From contig NZ_NERW01000003.1 of NCBI RefSeq assembly GCF_003063505.1, positions 682,001 through 746,000 on the forward strand: a DNA stretch of 64,000 nucleotides. Reading direction: 5' to 3'. Positions 27,655 through 36,476 of the stretch are shown in pieces. This stretch comes from Limnohabitans sp. T6-20 (GTDB lineage: Bacteria > Pseudomonadota > Gammaproteobacteria > Burkholderiales > Burkholderiaceae_C). The first letter of the stretch is position 1, and the number at the start of each line of letters is the position of its first letter. The notes beneath the pieces were generated by a model, which saw only the letters and a program-made list of their open reading frames with translations, was not told where the DNA came from and searched no databases. Position numbers and translations under genes: made by a program.

Positions 27655-28455
27655 TCAATACGTCCCCGGATAAGCCCCGCCATCGGCCAACACGTTCTGG
27701 CCCGTCATGTAGGCCGCGTGCTGACTGCACAAGAAGGCGCAGATCGCCCCAAACTCTTGCGGGTTGCCGTAGCGCCCAGCCGGGATTTGCGCTTGCTGGA
27801 TGGCGCGCATTTCTTCAACTGTCTTGCCTTGCTTTTGCGCCATCGCGGGCAGCGTGGAGCGGATGCGGTCGGTGTCGAACTTGCCGGGCAGCAGGTTGTT
27901 GATGGTCACGCCCTGGCCCGCGATCTTGCTGCGCGAGGTGCCGGCCACAAAACCGGTCAGGCCACTGCGGGCACCATTGGACAAGCCCAGCACATCGATG
28001 GGCGACTTCACCGAGCTGGAGGTGATGTTCACAATGCGGCCAAAGCCGCGCGCGGCCATGCCGTCCACCGTGGCTTTGATCAGCTCAATCGGTGTGAGCA
28101 TGTTGGCGTCGATGGCCTTGATCCAGGCCTCGCGGTCCCAGTCGCGGAAGTCGCCTGGGGGTGGGCCGCCTGCGTTGGTGACCACGATGTCGTAGTCTTT
28201 GCCCGGGCCGCCAGCCACGTTCCAGATCGCTTCGCGGCCGGCTTCGCTGGTGATGTCTTGCGCCACGGCGATCAGTTGCACTTGGCCACCTGTTTCGGCA
28301 CGCAAGTCATCCACGGCTTTGTTCAGCACTTCGGCGCCACGCGCCACCATGACCACGTTCACGCCTTCCAGCGCCAGCGCACGTGCGCAACCCCAGCCCA
28401 AGCCTTTGCTCGCGCCACCCACCAATGCCCACTTGCCTGCAATGCCCAAATCCAT
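27655..28455 (-). CDS. SDR-family oxidoreductase (atypical, FabG-like)
   Basis: 266 aa Rossmann enzyme. The cofactor motif is GGASKGLG (13-20), with TNAGGPP and ITSSS in the expected places and a C-terminal GGAYPGTY end. The usual catalytic YxxxK is replaced by SNGAR in LGLSNGARSGLTG, as in the atypical beta-ketoacyl-reductase-like SDR subgroup, so activity is uncertain. GGAG precedes the ATG. Last gene of the Bug-ggt-hydrolase-EamA-SDR run, 18 bases after the EamA stop. Confidence 0.88.
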   Translation of the reverse strand: MDLGIAGKWALVGGASKGLGWGCARALALEGVNVVMVARGAEVLNKAVDDLRAETGGQVQLIAVAQDITSEAGREAIWNVAGGPGKDYDIVVTNAGGPPPGDFRDWDREAWIKAIDANMLTPIELIKATVDGMAARGFGRIVNITSSSVKSPIDVLGLSNGARSGLTGFVAGTSRSKIAGQGVTINNLLPGKFDTDRIRSTLPAMAQKQGKTVEEMRAIQQAQIPAGRYGNPQEFGAICAFLCSQHAAYMTGQNVLADGGAYPGTY

Positions 28456-28473
28456 TTTTTTCTCCTGTTGATT

Positions 28474-29373
28474 TCAAATTTTGGGTGCGCGTGTCACCCA
28501 GAAAACACCCGACAGCACCAGCACGGTGCCGCCCACAATCCACATATTGAAAGGCTCACCCAAAAGGACCACACCCATGAGCAGCGTGGACATGGGTCCG
28601 ATCATGCCGGTCTGAGCAGTCAGTCCAGAGCCGATGCGTTCAATGGCCATCATGACCAAGACCACGGGCACCGCCGTGCAGGCGGTGGCGTTGAGCAGTG
28701 ACAACCAGATCACGGGTTCGGCCACCTGCGCTGCAGACAGCGGCCGCAGCAACACGAACTGACCAATGCAAAACACACAGGCCACCGAAGTGGCCCAGCC
28801 AGCCAGCCGCAGCGAACCCAAGCGCTGCACCATCTGACCGCTGTAACTGAGGTACAGCGCATAACTGATGGCACTGCCCAGCACCAGCGCCGCACCCAGA
28901 GCGGCGTTCTTGCCGTCCAGTGCAGCCTCGTGGCCGAACACCAGCATCACACCCGCGTAGCTGATGGCCATGCCCACCCCTTGGCGGTAGCTGATTTTGC
29001 GGCGATACAAGAACCAGCCCAGCACCAGCACCAGTGTGGGGTTGAGGTAAAGGATCAGTCGCTCGAGCGAAGCGCTGATGTATTCGAGCCCCCAAAAGTC
29101 CAGAAACGAAGCCAGGTAGTAACCGCTGAAGCCCAGACCCAAAATGCCCAGCCAGTCACGCCCACTCATGCGGGGTTTGCCGCGCCCAGCCCACAAAGCC
29201 ATGAGCAAGAACATGGGTAAAGCGAAGAGCATGCGGTACATGACCAGCGTGACAGCGTCCACACCATGGCGGTAAGCCAACTTGACGATGATGGCCTTGC
29301 CACTGAAAGCGATCGAGCCGGCCATGGCCATGAGCAGGCCGGAAGTCATTTGGGAGGGTTTGAAGGCGGTCAT
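28474..29373 (-). CDS. EamA/DMT-superfamily transporter
   Basis: 299 aa with ten hydrophobic spans and two EamA repeats (SGLLMAMAGSIAFSGKAIIVKLAYRHGVDAVTLVMYRML at the start; SAISYALYLSYSGQMVQRLGSLRLAGWATS in the second half). Starts three bases after the hydrolase stop, so it is part of the same operon as the gamma-glutamyltransferase. A metabolite exporter is likely, perhaps for a product of that operon. Confidence 0.9.
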   Translation of the reverse strand: MTAFKPSQMTSGLLMAMAGSIAFSGKAIIVKLAYRHGVDAVTLVMYRMLFALPMFLLMALWAGRGKPRMSGRDWLGILGLGFSGYYLASFLDFWGLEYISASLERLILYLNPTLVLVLGWFLYRRKISYRQGVGMAISYAGVMLVFGHEAALDGKNAALGAALVLGSAISYALYLSYSGQMVQRLGSLRLAGWATSVACVFCIGQFVLLRPLSAAQVAEPVIWLSLLNATACTAVPVVLVMMAIERIGSGLTAQTGMIGPMSTLLMGVVLLGEPFNMWIVGGTVLVLSGVFWVTRAPKI

Positions 29374-29376
29374 GGT

Positions 29377-30168
29377 TCAACGGCCCGTTCGGGCTTTGAC
29401 CCAGTCCAACAATGCGTCGGATGCGGCCTCGGGTGTGGTGGCATGGTTCGCTGGCACCACCAGATAACGGCTATCGGCATGCACCGGTAATTTTTGATAA
29501 ATCGCGGCAGAACCAGAAGGGTAGAGAGGGTCTTGGGTCCCGATGGCCCAGAACACGGGCACGGGTTTGCGGAAGTTCTGAGCACTCAGCGCCATGTTGC
29601 CCCAACCTTGCGGATCAAAATAACTCCACAATGCTGCGGCCGTCGCCTTGACCGTCCGTCGCTGGCCCTGGTTGATGTCGGTCATCTCCACCCCAGCTGC
29701 GCCTTGGCCTGACGCTACCGCCTGGCGTGCGGCGTCAATGCCGGTGCGAACATCCGCGATGGCATAAAAATTTTCAGGCACGTGGCCCGGCGCCATGGGC
29801 AGCACCGCGTCCACATCACCCTCTTGCGCCATGTAGGCCAAAGAAGCATTGGCACCAAAACTTTGTCCGCCCACGGCCACCCACTGCAAGCCCGATTGCC
29901 TGAACTGGTGGACAGCTTCGCGAATTTGCGCGATCGCATCGGCATAAGGCTTGTCATACAAGCGCGCACGCGACCAAGGCATCTCCAGCGACTTGACCTG
30001 GCACATCGGCTCCAGTTTTTGCACCACCGGCTTGAGGTACGGCGTTTGGGCAGTTCCCCATTTGCCATGCATCAGCACCACACCGCACGAAAGCGGTTCG
30101 GCCCATGCCGGCGCACCCGCCCAAAGGCCTGCGCCCAAAAGGCTGAGTGCAACTGCGCGAATGTGCAT
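29377..30168 (-). CDS. Exported alpha/beta hydrolase
   Basis: 263 aa with a signal peptide (cut probably after AWA at residue 23). The nucleophile elbow is GQSFG (S103), with an oxyanion HGK near 35-37, an acid in GTQDPLYP and a terminal His in PANHAT. Possible esterase, lipase or carboxypeptidase; the substrate is unknown. Start at 30168 overlaps the ggt stop by one base (TGATG); the TTG three bases before is not needed. Export to the periplasm contrasts with the apparently cytosolic transferase upstream. Confidence 0.86.
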   Translation of the reverse strand: MHIRAVALSLLGAGLWAGAPAWAEPLSCGVVLMHGKWGTAQTPYLKPVVQKLEPMCQVKSLEMPWSRARLYDKPYADAIAQIREAVHQFRQSGLQWVAVGGQSFGANASLAYMAQEGDVDAVLPMAPGHVPENFYAIADVRTGIDAARQAVASGQGAAGVEMTDINQGQRRTVKATAAALWSYFDPQGWGNMALSAQNFRKPVPVFWAIGTQDPLYPSGSAAIYQKLPVHADSRYLVVPANHATTPEAASDALLDWVKARTGR

Positions 30169-31790
30169 CAAAAGCCCACCGCCTGCCCATCACGGCGCGG
30201 GTCGCTGGCGGCCATGTAACCTTCCACGCCCGGATCGCCCATGCGCCAGATGAACTGGCCTGCGCCAAAGTCTTGGTACGAGTCGTTGATGATGTCCAGC
30301 TCGTGACCACGGGCGATCAGGCCCTGCACGGTCTGGGCGTTCATGGCGGCTTCGACGTTGATGTTCATGCCGGTGTTGTAGCGCCAGCGCGGTGCATCGC
30401 AGGCGGCTTGCGGGTTTTGCTTGTAATCGAGCATGCGCACCAGGGTTTGCATGTGGCCCTGCGGCTGCATGTTGCCACCCATCACGCCGTAGCTCATGAC
30501 GGGCTGGCCGTCCTTCGTCAGAAAAGCCGGGATGATGGTCTGGAAAGGCCGCTTGCCAGGCTTGACCAAGTTGGCCATGTTGGGGCCGTTGAGGTTGGTG
30601 CTGAAACCATGGCCCCGGTTTTGCAGGCTGATGCCGTAGGTCGGCTCCACCACACCCGAGCCAAAGCCCATGTAGTTGCTCTGAATGAAGCTGACCATCA
30701 TGCCGTTTTCATCGGCAGCCGTCAGGTAAATGGTGCCGCCCTTGACCGGGTTGCCTGCCTGGAAGTTTTGTGCTTTTTTCAGGTCGATGAGCTTGGCACG
30801 GCTGGCCAAATAGGCCGGGTCGAGCATTTGCTCGGGCGTGACCTCCATGTAGCGCGGATCGGCCACATAGCGGTACACATCGGCAAAGGCCAGCTTCATG
30901 GCTTCGATTTGCAGGTGCTGCGAATCCACACCGTCCACCGCGTGGCTGGCCAGGTCAAAGTTGGAGAGAATGCCCAAGGCGATCAGCGCGGCGATGCCCT
31001 GCCCGTTCGGCGGAATTTCGTGCAGGGTGTAGCCCCGGTAGTCTTGCGCAATGGGCTTGACCCACTCGGGTTTGAAGTCGGCCAGGTCTTTGGCGGTGAT
31101 GCTGCCGCCGTTTTCCTTGGCGAACTTTTCAATCGCCTCAGCGATTTCACCGCCATACAAGGCTTGGCCTTTGGACTCGGCAATGGCGCGCAGACCACGG
31201 GCGGCATTTTTGAACTGGAACAGCTCACCCACCTCGGGCGCACGACCCCAAGGCAAAAAGCTTTGTGCAAAACCCGGCAATGACTGCAACTCGGGTGTCG
31301 CAGCCGCCCATTTCTGCTGCACCACCACGGGCATCAAGTAGCCACGCTCGGCCACGTCGATGGCGGGCTCCAGCAAATCGGCAAAAGGCAGCTTGCCAAA
31401 GCGCTCACTCAGCGCCACCCAACCTGCCACCGCGCCGGGCACGGTGACCGAATCAAAGCCGCGCTTGGGGGGCGTGAGGGCGTCAGCGCCGTATTTGCGG
31501 TGAAAGTAGTCGGGCGTCCAAGTGGCCGGGGCGGGGCCGGACGAGTTGAGGCCGTGCAATTCTTTGCCGTCCCACAAAATGGCAAAAGCGTCCGAACCGA
31601 GGCCGCAACTCACGGGCTCGGTCAGCGTGATCACCGCTGCAGCGGCAATGGCGGCGTCCACCGCGTTGCCACCCTTGAGCATCATGCGCAAGCCGGCTTG
31701 CGCCGCCAAAGGGTGAGAAGTGGAAACGATGTTGCGCGCAAACAGCGGCAAACGGGTGCTGGTGTAGGGGTATTGGTTTTGAAATTGCAT
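30168..31790 (-). CDS. ggt: Gamma-glutamyltransferase/acylase family protein
   Basis: 540 aa Ntn-hydrolase made as a precursor that cuts itself before the nucleophile threonine, here probably T353 in KGGTIYLTAAD. Upstream motifs GGNAVDAAIAAA (40-51) and GLNSSGPAP (80-88), and a downstream GFGSG-containing loop and NMQPQGHMQ match the family. No signal peptide is visible, so it may be cytosolic like YwrD-type members and act on gamma-glutamyl or related amides after uptake. The ATG at 31790 sits one base after the Bug receptor stop; an earlier in-frame start would overlap it heavily. Confidence 0.92.
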   Translation of the reverse strand: MQFQNQYPYTSTRLPLFARNIVSTSHPLAAQAGLRMMLKGGNAVDAAIAAAAVITLTEPVSCGLGSDAFAILWDGKELHGLNSSGPAPATWTPDYFHRKYGADALTPPKRGFDSVTVPGAVAGWVALSERFGKLPFADLLEPAIDVAERGYLMPVVVQQKWAAATPELQSLPGFAQSFLPWGRAPEVGELFQFKNAARGLRAIAESKGQALYGGEIAEAIEKFAKENGGSITAKDLADFKPEWVKPIAQDYRGYTLHEIPPNGQGIAALIALGILSNFDLASHAVDGVDSQHLQIEAMKLAFADVYRYVADPRYMEVTPEQMLDPAYLASRAKLIDLKKAQNFQAGNPVKGGTIYLTAADENGMMVSFIQSNYMGFGSGVVEPTYGISLQNRGHGFSTNLNGPNMANLVKPGKRPFQTIIPAFLTKDGQPVMSYGVMGGNMQPQGHMQTLVRMLDYKQNPQAACDAPRWRYNTGMNINVEAAMNAQTVQGLIARGHELDIINDSYQDFGAGQFIWRMGDPGVEGYMAASDPRRDGQAVGF

Positions 31791-31791
31791 G

Positions 31792-32766
31792 TCAGTCCAA
31801 TGTGATCTTGCGCTCGGTGATGGTCTTTTTCCATTTGGCCGATTCCTTGGCCAGCATGGTGGTGAATTGGGTGGGTGTGCCACCCACAGGCTCGATGCCA
31901 AAGCGTTGGAGCTTGTCGATCACTTCAGGGTCTTGCAGCACCTGGTTGGCGGCAGTGTTCACTCGGCTGATCACATCGGCAGGCAGCCCCTTGGGGCCAA
32001 ACAGGCCAAACCAAGTGGTGGATTCGTAACCGGGCAACACATCGGCAATGGGCGGAACGCCAGGGGCCAAAGGCGTGGCTTTGAGCGAGGTCACACCCAG
32101 CGCACGCAAACGACCGTCGCGCACATGTGGCAGGCCCGTGGGCAAGCTGTCAAACAGCACGTCGACCTTGCCGCTGACCAAATCAGGAATGGCCAGGGCT
32201 GTGCCCTTGTAGGGGATGTGCACCACAAACAGATTGGCCTGCGCTTTGAACAGCTCAGCCGTCAACTGCACGATGGTGCCGTTGCCACTGGAGGCGTAGT
32301 TCAGGCGACCCGGGTTCTTTTTGGCGTAGTCGATCCATTCCTTGACGGTCTTGGCCGGAGAACTGTTGGGCACCAGCATGATGCTGGGCGCGTTGCCCAC
32401 CTGGCCGATGGGGGTGAAGTCTTTCACAGCGTCATATGGCATGCGCGGGTTCAGATTGGGGCCAATCGAGTGCGTGCTGGAGGTGGCCAGCAGCAAGGTG
32501 TAACCATCGGGCGTGGCTTTGGCCACCAAATCCGAGCCCAAGGTGCCGCCCGCACCGGGGCGGTTTTCGACCACCAAGGTTGTGCCCATTTTTTCGCTGA
32601 GTTTTTGCGACAGCGTGCGGGCAAACAAATCGGTGGCCCCTCCCGCTGGAAACGGCACGATCAGACGGACGGGCTTGGTCGGGTAGGACTGGGCTTGCAC
32701 GGAAGTGACGCAGACCAAGCCCACAAAGGCAGCCAGCAGCGCATGGATCACATCTTGTCTTTTCAT
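31792..32766 (-). CDS. Bug-family TTT substrate-binding protein
   Basis: 324 aa periplasmic receptor with a signal peptide (VQAQ cleavage around 24-26). The Bug core is YPTKPVRLIVPFPAGGATD near the mature start, followed by VVENRPGAGGTLG and the YASSGNGT and HIPYKG ligand-loop motifs. First gene of the ggt operon, so the ligand may be a substrate of that transferase (for example a gamma-glutamyl or oxoproline-like acid), but this is inference. The TctAB permease pair lies just upstream behind a terminator. Confidence 0.93.
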   Translation of the reverse strand: MKRQDVIHALLAAFVGLVCVTSVQAQSYPTKPVRLIVPFPAGGATDLFARTLSQKLSEKMGTTLVVENRPGAGGTLGSDLVAKATPDGYTLLLATSSTHSIGPNLNPRMPYDAVKDFTPIGQVGNAPSIMLVPNSSPAKTVKEWIDYAKKNPGRLNYASSGNGTIVQLTAELFKAQANLFVVHIPYKGTALAIPDLVSGKVDVLFDSLPTGLPHVRDGRLRALGVTSLKATPLAPGVPPIADVLPGYESTTWFGLFGPKGLPADVISRVNTAANQVLQDPEVIDKLQRFGIEPVGGTPTQFTTMLAKESAKWKKTITERKITLD

Positions 32767-32875
32767 GAGGTTTCCAAAAACAAAAAACAGGGCCCAAGCC
32801 CAATAAAAAACTTATTTTGGCAGAGCCACGGCCGGTGCTGCGCGCTCTGGTGACATGCCCCTTGGACGGACCAAA

Positions 32876-32903
32876 GAAAACGGCCTCCAAGGAGGCCGTT
32901 TTC
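32876..32903 (-). terminator. Intrinsic terminator after the TctA-like gene
   Basis: GAAAACGGCCTCC-AA-GGAGGCCGTTTTC; on the minus strand the stem is followed by TTTTC. It separates the tctBA pair from the Bug-ggt operon. Confidence 0.8.
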
Positions 32904-32923
32904 GCATTGAAAGCTTCAGTCGA

Positions 32924-34435
32924 TCATTCTTCGACGAAAGCCTCTTCACGCTTGGACTTGATCGATGGCAAAGTCACAATGACCAAGAGGACCAAAGCCG
33001 CCGCCAACAAACTGGCAGACAGGGGACGCGTGACAAACACGCTCCATTCACCACGCGACAGCAACATGGCGCGGCGCAGGTTTTCTTCCATCATCGGCCC
33101 CAAAATGAAGCCCAGCAGCAAAGGTGCAGGCTCCATGCCCAGCTTGATGAAGCCGTAACCCACCACACCAAACAAGGCCACCAACCAGATGTCAAAGGTG
33201 TTGTTATTGGTCGAGTAGACACCGATCGCGCAGAACAGCACGATGGCGGGGAACAACCAGCGGTAAGGCACCGACAGCAACTTGATCCAGATGCCGATCA
33301 AAGGCAGGTTCAAGATCACCAGCATGGCGTTGCCGATCCACATCGAGGCAATCAGGCCCCAGAACAACTCGGGGTTGCTGGTCATGACCTGAGGGCCAGG
33401 CTGGATGTTGTGGATCGTCATGGCACCCACCATCAAGGCCATCACGGCGTTGGGCGGGATGCCCAAAGTCAGCAAAGGAATGAACGAGGTTTGTGAGGCT
33501 GAGTTGTTGGCCGACTCAGGCGAGGCCACACCACGGATGTTGCCTTGACCGAAAGGCACTTCGCCTGGCTTGAGCTTGGTCTTTTTCTCGATGGTGTAGG
33601 CAGCAAACGAGGCCAACAAAGCACCGCCGCCTGGCAAGATGCCCAAAGCGGCACCCAGGAAAGTGCCACGCAACACAGCCGGGACCATGTTCTTGAAGTC
33701 TTCCATGGTGGGCATCAAGCCCGTCACTTTGGCGGTGAAAACTTCGCGGTCTTCTTCTTTTTGGGACAGGTTGGAGATGATCTCGCCGTAACCAAAAACA
33801 CCCATGGCGATGGTGATGAAGCCCACACCGTCGGTCAGCTCAGGAATGTCGAAGCTGAAACGCGCCACGCCAGAGTTCACGTCGGTACCGATCAGGCCCA
33901 TGAGCAAACCCAAGACGATCATGCCCACAGCTTTGACCAGTGAACCCGAGGCCAGCACCACGGCACCGATCAAGCCCAGAACCATCAGCGAGAAGTACTC
34001 GGCAGGGCCGAACTTAAACGCCACTTCGGTCAATGGACCCGCGAAGGCCGCCAACACCAAAGTACCCACACAACCGGCAAAGAAAGAACCCAGACCGGCC
34101 GCTGCCAAAGCAGGACCTGCCCGGCCTTTTCGGGCCATCTGGTAACCGTCGATCATGGTCACCACCGAGGAAGCTTCACCCGGCAGATTGACCAAAATGG
34201 CGGTGGTGGAGCCGCCGTACTGGGCACCGTAGTAGATACCGGCCAGCATGATCAGCGCAGCCACAGGAGGCAGCGCATAGGTGGCAGGCAGCAGCATGGC
34301 GATGGTGGCCACAGGGCCAATGCCAGGCAGCACACCAATCAGGGTGCCCAAAAGGCAACCAATCAGCGCGTAAAGCAGGTTTTGAAAAGTGAACGCGACC
34401 CCAAAACCGAGCGCAAGGTTGTCAAACAATTCCAT
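32924..34435 (-). CDS. tctA: TctA-type large permease of a tripartite tricarboxylate transporter
   Basis: 503 aa integral membrane protein with about 12 spans. The TctA signature GCLLGTLIGVLPGIGPVATIAMLLP is at 27-51, followed by the YGGSTTAILVNLPGEASS loop and a second GGGALLASFAAYTIEKK / GIPPNAVMALMVGAM region. Cation-driven uptake of carboxylates delivered by a Bug receptor. TAA-distance to tctB is short (12 bases), so they are cotranscribed. The receptor partner could be the adjacent Bug protein or others. Confidence 0.95.
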   Translation of the reverse strand: MELFDNLALGFGVAFTFQNLLYALIGCLLGTLIGVLPGIGPVATIAMLLPATYALPPVAALIMLAGIYYGAQYGGSTTAILVNLPGEASSVVTMIDGYQMARKGRAGPALAAAGLGSFFAGCVGTLVLAAFAGPLTEVAFKFGPAEYFSLMVLGLIGAVVLASGSLVKAVGMIVLGLLMGLIGTDVNSGVARFSFDIPELTDGVGFITIAMGVFGYGEIISNLSQKEEDREVFTAKVTGLMPTMEDFKNMVPAVLRGTFLGAALGILPGGGALLASFAAYTIEKKTKLKPGEVPFGQGNIRGVASPESANNSASQTSFIPLLTLGIPPNAVMALMVGAMTIHNIQPGPQVMTSNPELFWGLIASMWIGNAMLVILNLPLIGIWIKLLSVPYRWLFPAIVLFCAIGVYSTNNNTFDIWLVALFGVVGYGFIKLGMEPAPLLLGFILGPMMEENLRRAMLLSRGEWSVFVTRPLSASLLAAALVLLVIVTLPSIKSKREEAFVEE

Positions 34436-34447
34436 GAATTTTTCTCC

Positions 34448-34936
34448 TCAACCGGTAATGAATGTGGGCCAAACAGGGAACTGCAGCTTGAGCAACATCA
34501 CGAAAGCGCCGTAACTGCCGATCGACAGGATCGTGGCAAGCACCAAGACTTCTTTGAGTTTGAAGGTGTCACCAGCCAGGCTGACCACCAAGGTGGTGCC
34601 GAAGATGGCCACAACCAAACCCATGGCCGGCACGCCCAAACTGGGCAGACCACCCAGCAAAATGCCAAACAGCACGTTGCCTGCAATGATGAAGAACAAA
34701 GGCTTCCAAGCCCATGCACCGATCTTGTCGCCGTCCTGGGTCTCAACGGTCAAGGACTTGAACATGACGAAGGCACCGATCAGGGCCAACAAAATGCCCA
34801 GCAGCAGCGGGAAGTAGCCAGGGCCCATGCGTGCGCCTGAGCCCACGGTGTAGTTGGTGGCTCCGTAGGCGAAGGCTGCGCCTGTGACTGTGTAGAACAG
34901 TCCGGAAAAAAAGTCTTTTTGACTCTTGATGTTCAC
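34448..34936 (-). CDS. tctB: TctB-type small permease
   Basis: 162 aa from the GTG at 34936. AGGAG lies nine bases before that GTG; an ATG-like frame further up (34981) lacks a site and would add 15 residues. Four hydrophobic spans and the GSGARMGPGYFPLLLGILLALIGA motif are those of TctB. It is the poorly conserved small membrane subunit of the TTT. First gene of tctB-tctA. Confidence 0.9.
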   Translation of the reverse strand: MNIKSQKDFFSGLFYTVTGAAFAYGATNYTVGSGARMGPGYFPLLLGILLALIGAFVMFKSLTVETQDGDKIGAWAWKPLFFIIAGNVLFGILLGGLPSLGVPAMGLVVAIFGTTLVVSLAGDTFKLKEVLVLATILSIGSYGAFVMLLKLQFPVWPTFITG

Positions 34937-35082
34937 GAGATATCTCCTCTGATTTGAGTTGACAAGATTCTGCGTGAACAATCCGGTTTTATGGATGTGG
35001 GTTACACCTATGTTCCCGAGGTGACAAACACATGGTTTACCCTGATGCGCGTCCGATGGTTGCAGCCATCAAACTCGATCAC

Positions 35083-35853
35083 TCATTTGACCAAAGGCTT
35101 GAACACCTTGAGCCATTTGACAGCGGGCAAGCCCCATTTGTCCTGAATGTCAGCAGCTGCGGCGATCAACTCTTCACGTTGGGGTCGACTTGCGGTGCGC
35201 TGTGCCAGCACGATGGCATTGCCCTCACGGGTGGGTTTGAATTCCCATACGGCGTCTTCGCCAAAAGCTGCGCAAATTTTTTCCACGCTCTCGGCGTAGC
35301 TTGACGAGCGGCCAAACAGGTTCACCGTCATGCAACCATGCTGGCTGAGCAGTTCACGGCAGTGGCGGTAAAAGTCTGGGGTGTCCAGCACCGGGGCCGC
35401 CGCCTCTTCGTCGTACAGATCAACCTGCAAGGCATCTACCGTGCCGCGCCATTCGTCCGACTGGATTTCCTGCGCCGCATCGGCCAGCACCACGCGCAAG
35501 CGCTCGTCATCGGGCGGCAAACGGAACCAGCCCCGGCAGGCGTGCAGCACACCGGGGTTGAGCTCAATCGCAGTGGTGGTCATCTTGAGTTTTTTATAGC
35601 AAAACTTGGTGATCGTGCCTGCACCCAAACCCAGCTGCATGGCGTGTGCGCCCTTGACTTCGTCGTGCGGGAAAAACAGCAGCCAACCGAACATGCGCTG
35701 CACGTACTCCAGCTCGATGTCAAAGGGTCGGTCCAGAAACATCGAGCCCTGAATCCATTCGGTGCCCAGGTGCAGGTAACGGATTTCACCATCTTCGGAA
35801 AAATTGACTTCGGGCAGTTCGATGGCTTTGGCTGTGGCTTTTTTGCGGATCAT
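35083..35853 (-). CDS. Spermidine-synthase-like SAM-fold protein
   Basis: 256 aa. Methyltransferase-type Rossmann fold with AMQLGLGAGTITKF (71-84) and the acidic ribose ligand in TTTAIELNPG (E97), followed by LADAAQEI and ALQVDLYDEEAAAP. It lacks a clear N-terminal beta-barrel of true SpeE and lies 26 bases after the glycosylase gene, so its real substrate is unknown. Last gene of lolC-lolD-tatD-glycosylase-speE-like. Confidence 0.82.
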   Translation of the reverse strand: MIRKKATAKAIELPEVNFSEDGEIRYLHLGTEWIQGSMFLDRPFDIELEYVQRMFGWLLFFPHDEVKGAHAMQLGLGAGTITKFCYKKLKMTTTAIELNPGVLHACRGWFRLPPDDERLRVVLADAAQEIQSDEWRGTVDALQVDLYDEEAAAPVLDTPDFYRHCRELLSQHGCMTVNLFGRSSSYAESVEKICAAFGEDAVWEFKPTREGNAIVLAQRTASRPQREELIAAAADIQDKWGLPAVKWLKVFKPLVK

Positions 35854-35879
35854 TCAGATTTTCCGTGCGGGTGCGCCAT

Positions 35880-36476
35880 TCAGGCGTCAGGGGTGTCGTT
35901 TGGGTCCGTTGCATCGCCGGACCACAGGCCATGCGCTTGCATGACCGCACCCCAGGCAGCGCGTTTTTGTTCAAAAGTCCATGTCGCATTCGCGGGACTG
36001 GTCGATGGTAGGCGATGGAGCGTGACTTGCTCGGCCAATCCGGCTTGCGCCAGAGATTTTTTGACGGCCTGGGCATGGCGAAAGCTCTCGCTCCCGTTGT
36101 GGGCGATGCCGGTCAGATGGGGACAGCGCTGCAACAATGCGGGAAAGTCATTCAATTGCGCGGCACGGATCGCGCTGTCCAAGCTGCCTTCGCGCTCGCA
36201 TTGCGCATACACATCCCACACACCCACGCCTTGGGCCAGCAGGCACTGGCAGCGCTGCGGGTAATCGCGATCGGCGGGCCAGGGGGCATTGGGCCAAAGG
36301 GATTGCATGATGCGCCAGAAATGGTTTTGCGGGTGAGCGTAGTACTGCTGCAACTGCAGGGATTTGACGCTCGGGAAACTGCCGAGCACCAGCACACGCG
36401 CACCCACGCCCACCAATGGCTGCAAACCCTGCAAACGCAGGGGAGCTGACAAATCAGATGGCGCAAGTTGGTTCAT
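35880..36476 (-). CDS. Uracil/hypoxanthine-DNA glycosylase (UDG family 6-like)
   Basis: 198 aa DNA-repair glycosylase of the UDG superfamily. Motif A reads LVLGSFPSVKSLQ (28-40) followed by YYAHPQNHFW (45-54), the asparagine of which is the family 6 catalytic candidate. Motif B is LPSTSPANA (about 155-163). Such enzymes remove deaminated bases (hypoxanthine, sometimes uracil). The start overlaps the tatD stop by four bases (ATGA). Confidence 0.85.
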   Translation of the reverse strand: MNQLAPSDLSAPLRLQGLQPLVGVGARVLVLGSFPSVKSLQLQQYYAHPQNHFWRIMQSLWPNAPWPADRDYPQRCQCLLAQGVGVWDVYAQCEREGSLDSAIRAAQLNDFPALLQRCPHLTGIAHNGSESFRHAQAVKKSLAQAGLAEQVTLHRLPSTSPANATWTFEQKRAAWGAVMQAHGLWSGDATDPNDTPDA

